Positions 55,113 to 64,000 of a stretch of DNA of 64,000 nt are shown one piece after another. The stretch's first letter is position 1. Every line of letters begins with the position of its first letter. This stretch comes from Rhyacophila brunnea (taxonomy: Eukaryota > Arthropoda > Insecta > Trichoptera > Rhyacophilidae), in assembly GCA_022495005.1 (NCBI GenBank), contig JAGYXB010001325.1:434001-498000 (forward strand), in the 5' to 3' direction. The translations under genes and the position numbers were made by a program. Under the pieces are notes generated by a model. It made no database searches and was not told where the DNA came from. It was given only the letters and a program-made list of their open reading frames with translations.

Positions 55113-55749
55113 CGTCTGACAAAGATTACTTTTTGATTATTTTTTTCAGTGTATTTGACTATTGGGCGTTCCAGCTATTAAGCAACCACGCTTGTTTCAA
55201 AAATTATCTCTGTCAAATTACTTCACTATAGAGTTCCACATAATATGACTATGTGATGAATAACAAAATGTCAATCACATCCTGTAGCTAACAGTATCTC
55301 TATATCTTGGTTGAAAGACAAGAACTATTTAAGTTCATTCTATCTTCAGTTAGGTCTGATTGGTAAATATTACATGGTTTCTTTTATGGCTAATTAATTA
55401 CCGTATGATAATTTTGTTATGTTATAAATAATTGATATAGAACATTTTTTTTAAGTATGTTTCACTAAAATAACAAAAGGAATAACAAACTAAAAATTCT
55501 GCGCGTTTTAGTATACACCATTTATAACTAAAATCTTAAGAAGTTCTTCCTGAACATTTCTAGCAGAATTTCAAAGAATAGGTATGTACCTCTTATTCGT
55601 TACACTACAATTTACGCCAAAATAAGTGTGAAAACGTGACAAGTAGTTAGGGTAAATTATGTCTACATTCGACCTAGAGCAAGGATATTTTGTCTGTCAA
55701 TATCAATTATTCCATCTTGTAGAAACCCATGTATGTAAGTACTATATAC
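55113..55749. other. Noncoding stretch
   Basis: Nothing supported. Confidence 0.45.
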
Positions 55750-56125
55750 ATGGTTCAATGAGAAAACAAAACATGACAAAACAGAACAACAATGAATATA
55801 ACTATGACCTTTCAGGAAAAATATAAATTTAATATTGAAATTGTCCTATCTCTATTAGGTTGATAGATTTTTAATAGCACAGATTTTCAATACGCCATAA
55901 TTCAATACGCCATAAATCAATATAATATGTTCAAAATGATTGGGTGACTAGTAGTTACAACGAACTAAAGACCTAACCTAACCTAAGCTAACCTAACTTA
56001 ACTTAACCTAACCTAACCTAACCTAACCTAACCTAACCTAACCTAACCTAACCTAACCTAAATAGATTACACAAAAATTAATGTTTCATTTATCCCCTGG
56101 CTGTTTTGTTTTGTCCGGTTACCAT
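55750..56125. repeat. Possible inverted-repeat element enclosing a CCTAA array
   Basis: The left part matches 16702-16900. Its start (ATGGTTCAATGAGAAAACAA) weakly resembles the complement of the right flank (ATGGTAACCGGACAAAACAA). If real, this is a third element with telomere-like repeats in its centre. Arm similarity beyond about 25 nt is poor. Confidence 0.4.
55973..56060. repeat. Interstitial CCTAA (TTAGG) telomere-type array
   Basis: About 17 units of CCTAA. The right two thirds are perfect; the left part has variants such as GCTAA and CTTAA. TTAGG is the canonical insect telomere repeat. Both sides are ordinary repeat-rich DNA, so this is not a chromosome end. Confidence 0.93.
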
Positions 56126-56522
56126 ATTAAATATAGTAATTTATCAATAAAAAATACTTGTTACAATGTAAAGAAGCAATGAAGAACCTTTTTAAAAAAG
56201 ATTTTCATCGCTAAATAGTTATTCATATGTACAAATTAAGTGTGTTATACGAAACTCACCCCCTATCAAGAGAGAGTCTGTATCATTTTATCGTTACGAC
56301 ATAGACTAGTAGAGGTAGTGAGTATATTTGTTTCCTGCTCTTTGGAGGTAATGCTAATCTAATGTTTATACAAGATGGCGGGTGCATCATAGACACATCA
56401 TTAATATTCTCTCCTATGCGTAGTTAAACTTATTTTGCATCGGAGACGCTGAAGAAAACCTCTTATAAAGTGAAGCTGAAACACAAAGTAGAACTACTCG
56501 TACTAATGATAAAATAAGCTGT
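56126..56522. other. Noncoding stretch
   Basis: Nothing supported. Confidence 0.45.
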
Positions 56523-56668
56523 AGTAAATTTTCAGTCCACATTAATTTGAAACAAAGATAAAGTATACCTACGAGAAAAATCTTTTTTGAAAGAGTACGA
56601 TGAACGACGGGACTTGAACTTATAACCACTGAATTTGCGCCAGTATGCTTAACCAAATAAGCTACGGG
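56523..56668 (-). mobile_element. SINE family A copy
   Basis: Minus strand: CCGTAGCTTATTTGGTTAAG (A-box-like), AGTGGTTATAAGTTCAAGTC (B-box-like), CGTTCATCGTACTCTTTCAA, then GATTTTTCTCGTAGGTATAC. It parallels 53405-53560. It abuts the 3' end of the SINE B copy that follows. Confidence 0.7.
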
Positions 56669-56674
56669 CGTTCT

Positions 56675-56930
56675 ACTTTTTTTCCCACCATATCCGATCC
56701 TAATAGGATCATATTATGTGCCTCCACAGAGTGGAGGTTTGTATTAACAGATTTTATTTTTACGATAAATGGATGTCGGCCACTTGCTCAATCTATTAGA
56801 TCCATACTCAGACTCATACACAAGTTGAAAAACATTATGTGTAACAACAGACCCAGGATTCAAACACGGGACCCACAGCGCTATAGGCCGACGCGTAAGA
56901 TGCGCGGCCACCGTGGGTTTTACAACTAAG
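56675..56930 (-). mobile_element. SINE family B, near full length
   Basis: The right side holds the tRNA-like head on the minus strand (CACGGTGGCCGCGCATCTTA, GTGTTTGAATCCTGGGTCTG as a mutated B box). The left side is the 3' end, with CCGATCCTAATAGGATCATA, GCCTCCACAGAGTGGAGG and a T-run (complement of a poly(A) tail) at 56677. Confidence 0.78.
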
Positions 56931-57924
56931 TTAACCAGTAGTTTTTACATTAAACGCTTATCAAATTGTGTTAATGTTGGCTGTCGGATTTTGTGTTATA
57001 AATCAAGATATCAATTAAGTGCCCTAATTACTAACTGACGCACAGATCATTTCAAATGTTAATTGTACGTACTTGCACTTGCTAATAATTTAATTATTTT
57101 AATGAATATTTTTTCAATGAATAATTCATAAGATTTTAAAATGTAATGTCCGTTATATTAAAGTAATAATTTGAAAATATTTATACCTACTAAAAATATA
57201 TTTTTTGAAAAAAAAACATTTTTTTACTTATTTACTGATTTAATATAAAGAATTCTCAACTATTCTAAATTATTCGTTGAATAAATGAAATTGTTTACAT
57301 ACTGTAATGAAACTGCAAGTATTTAAAGATATCTTTTGATTCAATAAATCAATTAACACAAATATTGCACCCGTTACCAACACGCCATCAAACATAACTA
57401 TTGGCCCGTCGAAGGTGGAAGCATTTGGAAAGCGAGTAGCGGTCGTAACGCTTCGGTAGTCGATAGCAACCGTTACCCTGCTGCACCGGATATGTTATAC
57501 ATTATATGTATATAATATGGTATAAGTACATTACAGTGATTGTCTTTGCTCAGATTTGACGCTTTTTATTAGACGCGCGTAATTTGCAAAATTTAGAGAC
57601 TTTCGGTAGCCGGTAACCCGTTGCGTTTTACCTACTCGTGTAGAGTGGCCCTTTTACTGAATCCGTGACGTTGTAATACATTATAATATCTACAAATTAT
57701 AGTGGAGGTGGATAGATGACATCACGCAAAGAACACTGATCATCGCTGGACAAAATCATGTTATTCATCAAGTATATAGAAAATTGAAGGTTTTACTAAG
57801 CAACAAGGAAAATCTGTAAAAAAAAAAAATAACAAAATCTCATCAAAGGTTTTGACTACTCCAACACCCTTTCAACATACCCTCTGTTTATGTAATTTAT
57901 TGTACCGCCAAAGTATTTATATAT
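56931..57924. other. Noncoding stretch
   Basis: 57400-57490 and 57590-57660 are somewhat GC-rich (CGAAGGTGGAAGCATTTGG) without a recognised motif. Nothing supported. Confidence 0.4.
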
Positions 57925-58400
57925 TTTTTTCCGACCATGTCCGATCCTAATAGGATTATATCGTTACTGTTCTGGCAGAAGACAATAATTCGAAAAAATG
58001 ACATATTGAGTTAGTTAAACCAAAATGTTGCTTATTTCAAACTTTACCGTCTGGAAGCCTTCTTAATAAATAAACAGTCTTTATTTTAAAGTCATCCTTT
58101 TTACGATTACTTAATAAACTCACATAATAGACCACTTCAAAGTCAAATTACACAAAACTAGTATTCTCCAGTTAGTGTGTTCTGCCAGAACAGAGACGAT
58201 ATGGGCCTCCACAGAGTAGAGGTTTGTATTAACAGATTTTGTTTTTTACGAGAAATGGATGTCAGCCACTTGCTCAATCTATTAGGTCCAATACCCTGAC
58301 TCACCCAAAAATTGAAGAACAATATGTGTACTTGTCAGACCCAGGATTTGAACCTGGGACCCACGGCGTGATAGTCCAACGCTTAAGCCGCGCTGGCGTA
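57925..58400 (-). mobile_element. SINE family B, interrupted by a MITE
   Basis: The 3' end (57925-57961: CCGACCATGTCCGATCCTAA) and the rest (58199-58400: GGGCCTCCACAGAGTAGAGG ... tRNA-like head with GGTTCAAATCCTGGGTCTG on the minus strand) are separated by 57962-58198. The head is the best preserved of the family, with a canonical B box. Confidence 0.82.
57962..58198. mobile_element. MITE inserted in SINE B
   Basis: The left end CGTTACTGTTCTGGCAGAA is complemented by TTCTGCCAGAACAGAGACG at the right. ATAT is present on both sides (57958-57961 and 58199-58202), consistent with a short target duplication. Comparison with the uninterrupted SINE at 56675 shows what the site was. At 237 bp it has no coding capacity. 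Confidence 0.82.
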
Positions 58401-61204
58401 TTTATATACTACGTCCGTAATAGAGCTTTTAATTTTCGACTTGTTTCATCTTGCTAAATTAAGCATAATTTTATTGTTTTCTCGATAATAATTCAAGATT
58501 TTTGATTTTTCGAGAATTTTCAAGTTTCCAGAGAAATTAACGTTATTATGAAAATATGTCTTTCTGTCGAATTTTTTTTTCATTTTTAGATAAACTTTTT
58601 TCCACTCGAGAAATTGTATTTAGAATCAAGATCGACAATTTTTTATTTCTTTTGCCGATTTTTTTATTCATCAATAACTTTAAAAAATAATTAAAGTCGA
58701 GAGTATTAGAGTATTAGAGTATTCGAAATTGATCCTTTTTTGTAATTTTTCGAGAATTCTAGGAGATGAAATTTTATGAGCACAACATGTAGTCTTCCAC
58801 AAGCGCATATAGCCAAAACAGATTAAGAGCAATATAGTGGATGTTTTCTAAATGTAAACATCGTGGTGATTATAATATTATTAGGTACTAGACAGGAACA
58901 GTAATACAATAATATTATTTTAGAAAAAAGTATAGTAACCCTCTACTTCACATTGGCATAAAGCATACCTACACATCCTGACACCCTAACGTCCCTCCAC
59001 ACAGTACAGTGGTAATAAACTATCACCCTCTCCACAATGACATTGCAGTTGTCAGTGAAAGGCCCCAACTTGCCATACATTCGACATAATATTTCACACA
59101 ACACGAGAGAGTGTCGCTGCTGTCTACCTACTCGCTTTTCTATCTACCACCTCGCTTATTTTCGTTCCGTCGCCTCCCGTTTGCTCTTTTATGCCCTCAT
59201 TATGCTACACGACCCACATTTTGCGCCGCCTCTGATTATAGAAATGCAAAACGTTGGCCACCGAACCATAATATTTTATTTAAATATATAGAATTACAAA
59301 TTGAATATCTATTTTTCGTAGTGTCAAATTACAGCAAATTCGGTAACAAGCTGACCTCTATAATAAATTCTGCAAATCCAGAAAGTCAGTCATCCATTGA
59401 CGCAAACGCCAGATAATAGCTGACTCGATTATTTCAATAACAAGAATATTATTTTTATTGTATAATTAGCAAATAATAATTCATCAAAAATGTCACTCGA
59501 ATATAAGTTCCCGGTTTGTTAGAATCTTAGTCACTTTATCGCTTCGCACAACATCTCATTGTACTGAGATTCGGACCTGGAAACATTATCATAAGTATTG
59601 TAACATAGCTATTGTAACATGCTATTATACCAACCATTACGCCACAAATAAAACTCGCTCCTGCATCCATCTTTGACTTCTACATCATCATCCTCAACAC
59701 CATGACCTACGACACCCCGACGACTCCCACAGTTTTCTAATTATTTATAAGCCATCTATAATGCATAATATAATAGAATTTACAGTACAGTTTATAAAAA
59801 AATATGAACGTTTCCATTGCTTCCATTGTAGATGATGGCTTTCTTGATAGATCACCCGTCTCTAATGCCATGAGTCGAGAGTTTGATTGCGTGGCTGGAA
59901 AAAAGAATACACGTGTTTTTTTGAACACGTATTTGATATAACAGTTACTATTATTACGGCTTATGGCATTCGGAGGATTTTGAGCAAAAAATCATTATTA
60001 CCATCTATCAATTTTAAGATAAACTTTTGTTAATAATATTCCGGGAAAATTAATAAATTTAAAATTAATCAGGATGCATTATGGTGAAGTTACTCATATC
60101 ATAAGAATGCATCGGTGTACAAGCTTTACTGATGTATTGTTACGATGGTAATTAGTATTGCCAACTGTCATTTATAAAAAAAAACACCAGATAAGGTAAG
60201 ATATTAAGCTAGTTGACAGAAAAGAATGCTAGATTTTCACAAAATTAAAAAAAAAACTGGCCTTTCAAAAAGTAAGTCATGATATTATGGATATTGTTTT
60301 TACGATTAAAAAAATATTAATGAACTTAATATTGTTTTGCAACTAACATAAAAATAAACCAAACAATTCAAAATGAATACAGACACGATATTTGAAATCA
60401 CTTGAATATCTTATGTTACATTTATTTCAATAATTATGTTAGGTCAGCAAATTGATTTTAAAGTAAATATATTGTAATATTTCAGCGTTTTTTAAGGTGC
60501 TCAAAATGCTAGAACTCTAAAAACTAAAAACGCTAAATTGGTAACGCTGATGGTAACAGCTCTACATAATATTATTTACGTGTTATGCAATAAAGCGTTT
60601 ATTTTGTATGAATTTTTAATACTTTTATGTAGACGAATCATTCGTTTTCACGATACGTGGACCCTCTTCCTTTGCTACTGTTTACCAGTGGTACGCGCGA
60701 CAAGGGGGGCACTTAAACTTTGTCCCGAATTTATTTCCCTTATGATTTACGTTTGAAAATTTGGTCACGCTCCGCACAGCCTTTTGGGAAGCTCCTTTAA
60801 TAAGCATAATTAATATAATATGCTTATCTACGTGTAAAGATTATTATTTTATCCGTACCCATTTAAAATGTTCTCATTTGCCGTGTTAAGCCTCCATAAT
60901 ATGAAATAAAAATGTACTTTTTATTTTTTGGCAAATAAACGGGATATAAATAATATTATTAAAAGGTGCAATAAAGTTTGAGTATTACAGAAGATATGCA
61001 TATAAATTTTATAATCTATTTTTAATTGCAATATGGTGGGGTTACTGCCAAAAGTTGGTGAGTCTCAAAATCATGTTATGGGGTACCTAATTGCAATTTG
61101 AAAGTTTGACATGCCCTCTTAAATCAGGCATCATGCTTTCTTTGTGCTTTATGTGCATATTCTATAAATATACATTAGTTAGGCCAATTATGGTCCCCTT
61201 TTCC
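58401..61204. other. AT-rich noncoding stretch
   Basis: 59037-59416 holds overlapping plus-strand frames of 84 and 101 codons with no recognised domain. No repeat partner in the window. Otherwise nothing supported. Confidence 0.45.
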
Positions 61205-61700
61205 CAAATTATCAGATATTGTTTCAAGTAAGAGCGACCAGCAGTTATAGGTCACCAGTCGACCGTGATTGTAGAAGGCAAGTTAGCTGAAGTAATCTTA
61301 TGACAGCGGTTGCGCCTAGGCTTGTTAAAGCTTAGCCGTCATGAGTAATTCGATTATACAGACTGATTCAAAAGTTGTTATTGGACAACGACCGGGTCAG
61401 TTTGATATAGTGTGACCATCGTCCAAAAGAGACTTATGAATACTTGGCAAGTCGTGATATCGACTCTTATCATTCATCAACCTCATTCATCAAAAGTGTA
61501 CCGTCGAGTGCCGCTCACCGGGTAGCCCAACAAACAATACCGCGCGAGTGATAGTGCAACCAGATCACGGAGCCAGCCTCAACAGCAATTAGGTTAGTGC
61601 CTGCCATCCTAAGATAACCCTTCATAGCATCCACATCCACCATCACAATCATTCCGTTACAACATTACAGTATACTATGAAAAGCGCAACCAGACATAAA
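61205..61700 (+). repeat. Dispersed repeat E, copy 3
   Basis: Matches 34330-34755 (GGTCACCAGTCGACCGTGATTG, AATTCGATTATACAGAC, CATTCATCAAAAGTGTACCG, AGTGCCTGCCATCCTA, CACATCCACCATCACAATCA, AAAAGCGCAACCA), with an extra segment of about 70 bp near 61375-61470. The shared 3' end CGCAACCA marks a terminus. Confidence 0.75.
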
Positions 61701-62572
61701 ATCTGTTGTTAACTATAAATAACTATATTATCGACTTACCAATTTTTGGCAGCAATCCACGACGTATTTCATTATACATGTTTCAAATATAATAAATAAT
61801 ATATTTATTATTTTTAAACAGCCAAAGTTTGTGATTTTCAGACATTGCTTATTGTAGACATCTGATAGGCATAGGGACATATTATGCATAGTCTGAGAAA
61901 AAATGTTACTAAGTTGCATTCCAATTTCATGTTACGAGTAACGCATAAGCCGACCTATTTACATTAAGATGACTATTTTTATTAAGATGACTATTTTTAG
62001 TGCCTTTAGTTATATTTTTCCCAAACTTGGTTGTGAGAACGGTACGGCTGTAGATGTAGTATAAAAATAATCGTTTTAAATTTGCTACAAAAAATCTCTC
62101 GATAAGAAAATACTATTCTAATAGAGACAACAAAATCTTAATTTTAATAATATTATATTTTTTCATTTGTAATAAAATAAATGTTTTTTAATCAAGCCCC
62201 CTTTCTGTGTATTATGCACGTCACTTCTAGGAACACCATCCCATTACACTTCTCGTGTTAGTGTAAACGCAGCTCGTTGGCAACACTATCAAGTGTAACA
62301 GCATCCTAGCTAATTCCCGTCACCACCAAAACTAGCACTCAATCTTTCCATATTAGGGAATTGCAATATTCCTGAAACATAGTAATGGTGCCAACGTGGG
62401 TAACAAGCTACAAATTTTTGCATAAACCATTTGCCTCGGATACTTATTTGTTTACTTGCGATTTTTTTTAGTATAGTGATTTTATCTTAATTTAAAGTAA
62501 TAATTATTAGGTTCAGAAAATTACCACGATGGTTATCTTCTGAACATATTGCTAAGAATAAAATAATTACAA
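61701..62572. other. Noncoding stretch
   Basis: 61735-61770 repeats the SINE C target region at 22562. A 19-bp tandem duplicate (AAGATGACTATTTTTATT) lies at about 61965-62000. Otherwise nothing supported. Confidence 0.45.
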
Positions 62573-62978
62573 AACAAAAAGAACTTTTTATATACAAGGT
62601 TTTTAAATTTTCTGTTGAATTATTATGCTCAATATGCTCAAACTTGTACTGATATGAAATAAATAAAAAGCAAACAAATATAGAATATTGAAATGTCATT
62701 CTGATTTATATAGTAACGCATGTATATATTAATAATTTAGTTACTAGGACCACCCACATAGCAACCAATACTAGTGGATTGGATTGCGGATTTCTTCCGA
62801 AATAACTTTTCATACAAAACAGAATTAACTGAAAATGAATTCAATTATACTTAAAGATGAGTAAAAGTATTAAAAGAATGCATTGGCACCATGTTCTGAT
62901 ATAGGTATTCTAAAAGTTTTAAATGTCTAGCTAGTCGGGAAGTTAGTTAAAAATCGATTGCAAGATTTGTACTGGATA
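62573..62978 (+). repeat. Dispersed repeat, right copy of the 62-kb pair
   Basis: Partner of 212-603, same orientation, with the same order of conserved blocks from AGAACTTTTTATATACAA to AAAATCGATTGCAAGATTTG. Confidence 0.75.
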
Positions 62979-63129
62979 AAGAACCACAAGGGGTGAGTGG
63001 TAAATTAGAATAGGTATATATTGTTTACATACATTTGCAGACTCCCGTCAAAACTACGAGAAAGCACAAGGAATACACAAAATATATTATGTTAACTTAT
63101 TTACAGAAGGTGGTGGGATATACGGATAA

Positions 63130-63540
63130 ATATCTCCCCTTGCCTTTTTTCAAATTCATTTATTTACATATAATGAACATGGCAAATTATAATTGCAAAG
63201 CATTCATGACATGACATAAAGTAAGTGTTAACAATATTAAATAAGAGTAATGTGAGTAAATACTCGTAATACAATAATAATACAATAAGAAAAAAAAAAC
63301 TACATGAAAGCACACAGAGTGAACCATGTTGATAGACCCTAACTTAAAACTTATAAAACAACGTCCATCTAAGTCACACTCACGTAAGTGGAATATATCA
63401 ATATCCGAAGCGATTTTATTAAACATATATATTGCTCTCTCAGTTGGCATTACTAATGGCAGGTTAGTTCTGCACCTTGGGAGAACAAGCAACGGATGCC
63501 CCAGATTTCTAATATAATTATCAGAGACAAACGAGCCAAT
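63130..63540 (-). mobile_element. Jockey/CR1-like LINE copy G3, 3' end only
   Basis: The 101-codon frame at 63187-63492 reads LVLPRCRTNLPLVMPTERAI, MFNKIASDIDIFHLREC, matching the C-terminus of copies G1 and G2. NYIRNLGH is recoverable upstream near 63500-63520. The left edge CAAATTCATTTATTTACAT is the complement of the 3' tail. Confidence 0.82.
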
Positions 63541-63671
63541 TATCAGCTGTCAATTACCTACGTGGTCGCAGCCAATATTTATTTTAGATCGAAACCATTT
63601 TCTCGTGTCAAACCTATCAGTTACCATTAGCGAGGGCTCTAAGACTAGTCAATATGCTCCCTAAAGACGTA

Positions 63672-63673
63672 GA

Positions 63674-63710
<37 letters not shown>
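63672..63710. repeat. TA dinucleotide microsatellite
   Basis: An almost pure TA run of nearly 40 bp. Confidence 0.93.
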
Positions 63711-63713
<3 letters not shown>

Positions 63714-63825
63714 GTGCTATGTATTTTGTATTCGAAATACATTTACATTACATTTTATTTATATTTTTAATTATAATTATTATTTTATATTCTCTTCTTC
63801 TCTCTTGTGAGGGTAATATTTGTTT

Positions 63826-63905
63826 CAATGTAAATCTCATGTTGTGAACGTAATGAATTTAGATTTGTTATGTCCGCAACGTTTTGTTTTCTTAAATATA
63901 TAAAT
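63826..63905 (+). mobile_element. Jockey/CR1-like LINE copy G4, 3' UTR only
   Basis: CTCATGTTGTGAACGTAATG, ATTTGTTATGTCCGCAACG and TTAAATATATAAAT parallel the 3' UTR of copy G2 at 48641-48710. It is opposite in orientation to copy G3 at 63130-63540. The two share no coding sequence, so this is a second, very short insertion. Confidence 0.65.
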
Positions 63906-64000
63906 CCTACCAATGGGTCTATTCTATGCTTATCGACCGCTAAAGTGATAAAGTGAAAAATATTATCAAACTTAGGGTAGGTTTGTATCAAAATATTAGC

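Noticed and set aside
55973..56060. Chromosome end (telomere)
   Set aside because: The CCTAA array is short, its left part is degenerate, and both sides continue with ordinary sequence for many kilobases. It is interstitial.
1..64000. CRISPR arrays, bacterial operons or ribosome binding sites
   Set aside because: No regularly spaced identical repeats with unique spacers; all evidence indicates eukaryotic DNA.

Overview
This 64 kb window looks like AT-rich, gene-poor insect nuclear DNA. I find no host protein-coding gene, rRNA gene or convincing functional tRNA gene. The arthropod origin is inferred from TTAGG/CCTAA telomere-type repeats, the clades of non-LTR retrotransposons present, tRNA-derived SINEs and many short inverted-repeat transposons. 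The composition (runs of TATAATATTA and TAGGTAC) resembles hemipteran, perhaps aphid-like, DNA, but this is a weak guess.

The coding content is almost all LINE (non-LTR retrotransposon). (1) At 9801-13881, minus strand, lies a decayed R1-clade element. It has three CCHC-type knuckles in ORF1, an ATGA overlap between ORF1 and ORF2, and an APE endonuclease followed by an RT with a YADD motif. It is inserted in a dispersed repeat whose uninterrupted copy is at 2913-3265. (2) At 17635-22233, plus strand, lies a nearly intact LINE. Its ORF1 is a close relative of the R1-clade ORF1 in (1), but its ORF2 belongs to a different, Jockey/CR1-like group. The ORFs are in the same frame, separated by one UGA, and ORF2 has no AUG for its first 396 codons. 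(3) At 41757-43490, minus, is a 5'-truncated LINE with RNase H. (4) Degenerate copies of another Jockey/CR1-like family lie at 43550-44785 (-), 47977-48725 (+), 63130-63540 (-) and 63826-63905 (+). (5) Short C-terminal RT remnants lie at 6151, 24949 and 27263.

DNA transposons: a hAT derivative (46986-47968) with a perfect 8-bp target-site duplication (TSD) and C-terminal transposase remnants; a hAT-type MITE (49123-49999); two copies of a foldback element whose loop holds TTAGG/CCTAA-like units (4003-4191 and 31885-32073, each with a perfect 8-bp TSD); a GGGTCTAGG-ended element (38884-39292, 8-bp TSD); and other MITEs at 30956, 32745, 33517/51604, 35989 and 57962. Three tRNA-derived SINE families (here A, B and C) are present, one copy with a 14-bp TSD. 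A CCTAA array of roughly 17 units lies at 55973-56060. A repeat family at 26025, 37150 and 54945 carries a hammerhead-ribozyme-like core.

The remainder is AT-rich noncoding DNA with a few higher-complexity islands near 16026, 24080, 31375, 35085 and 37480. Two islands (28119 and 31338) share a diverged sequence block. The window is best read as a nested transposon landscape. The most unusual item is the mosaic LINE with the single-UGA ORF junction.
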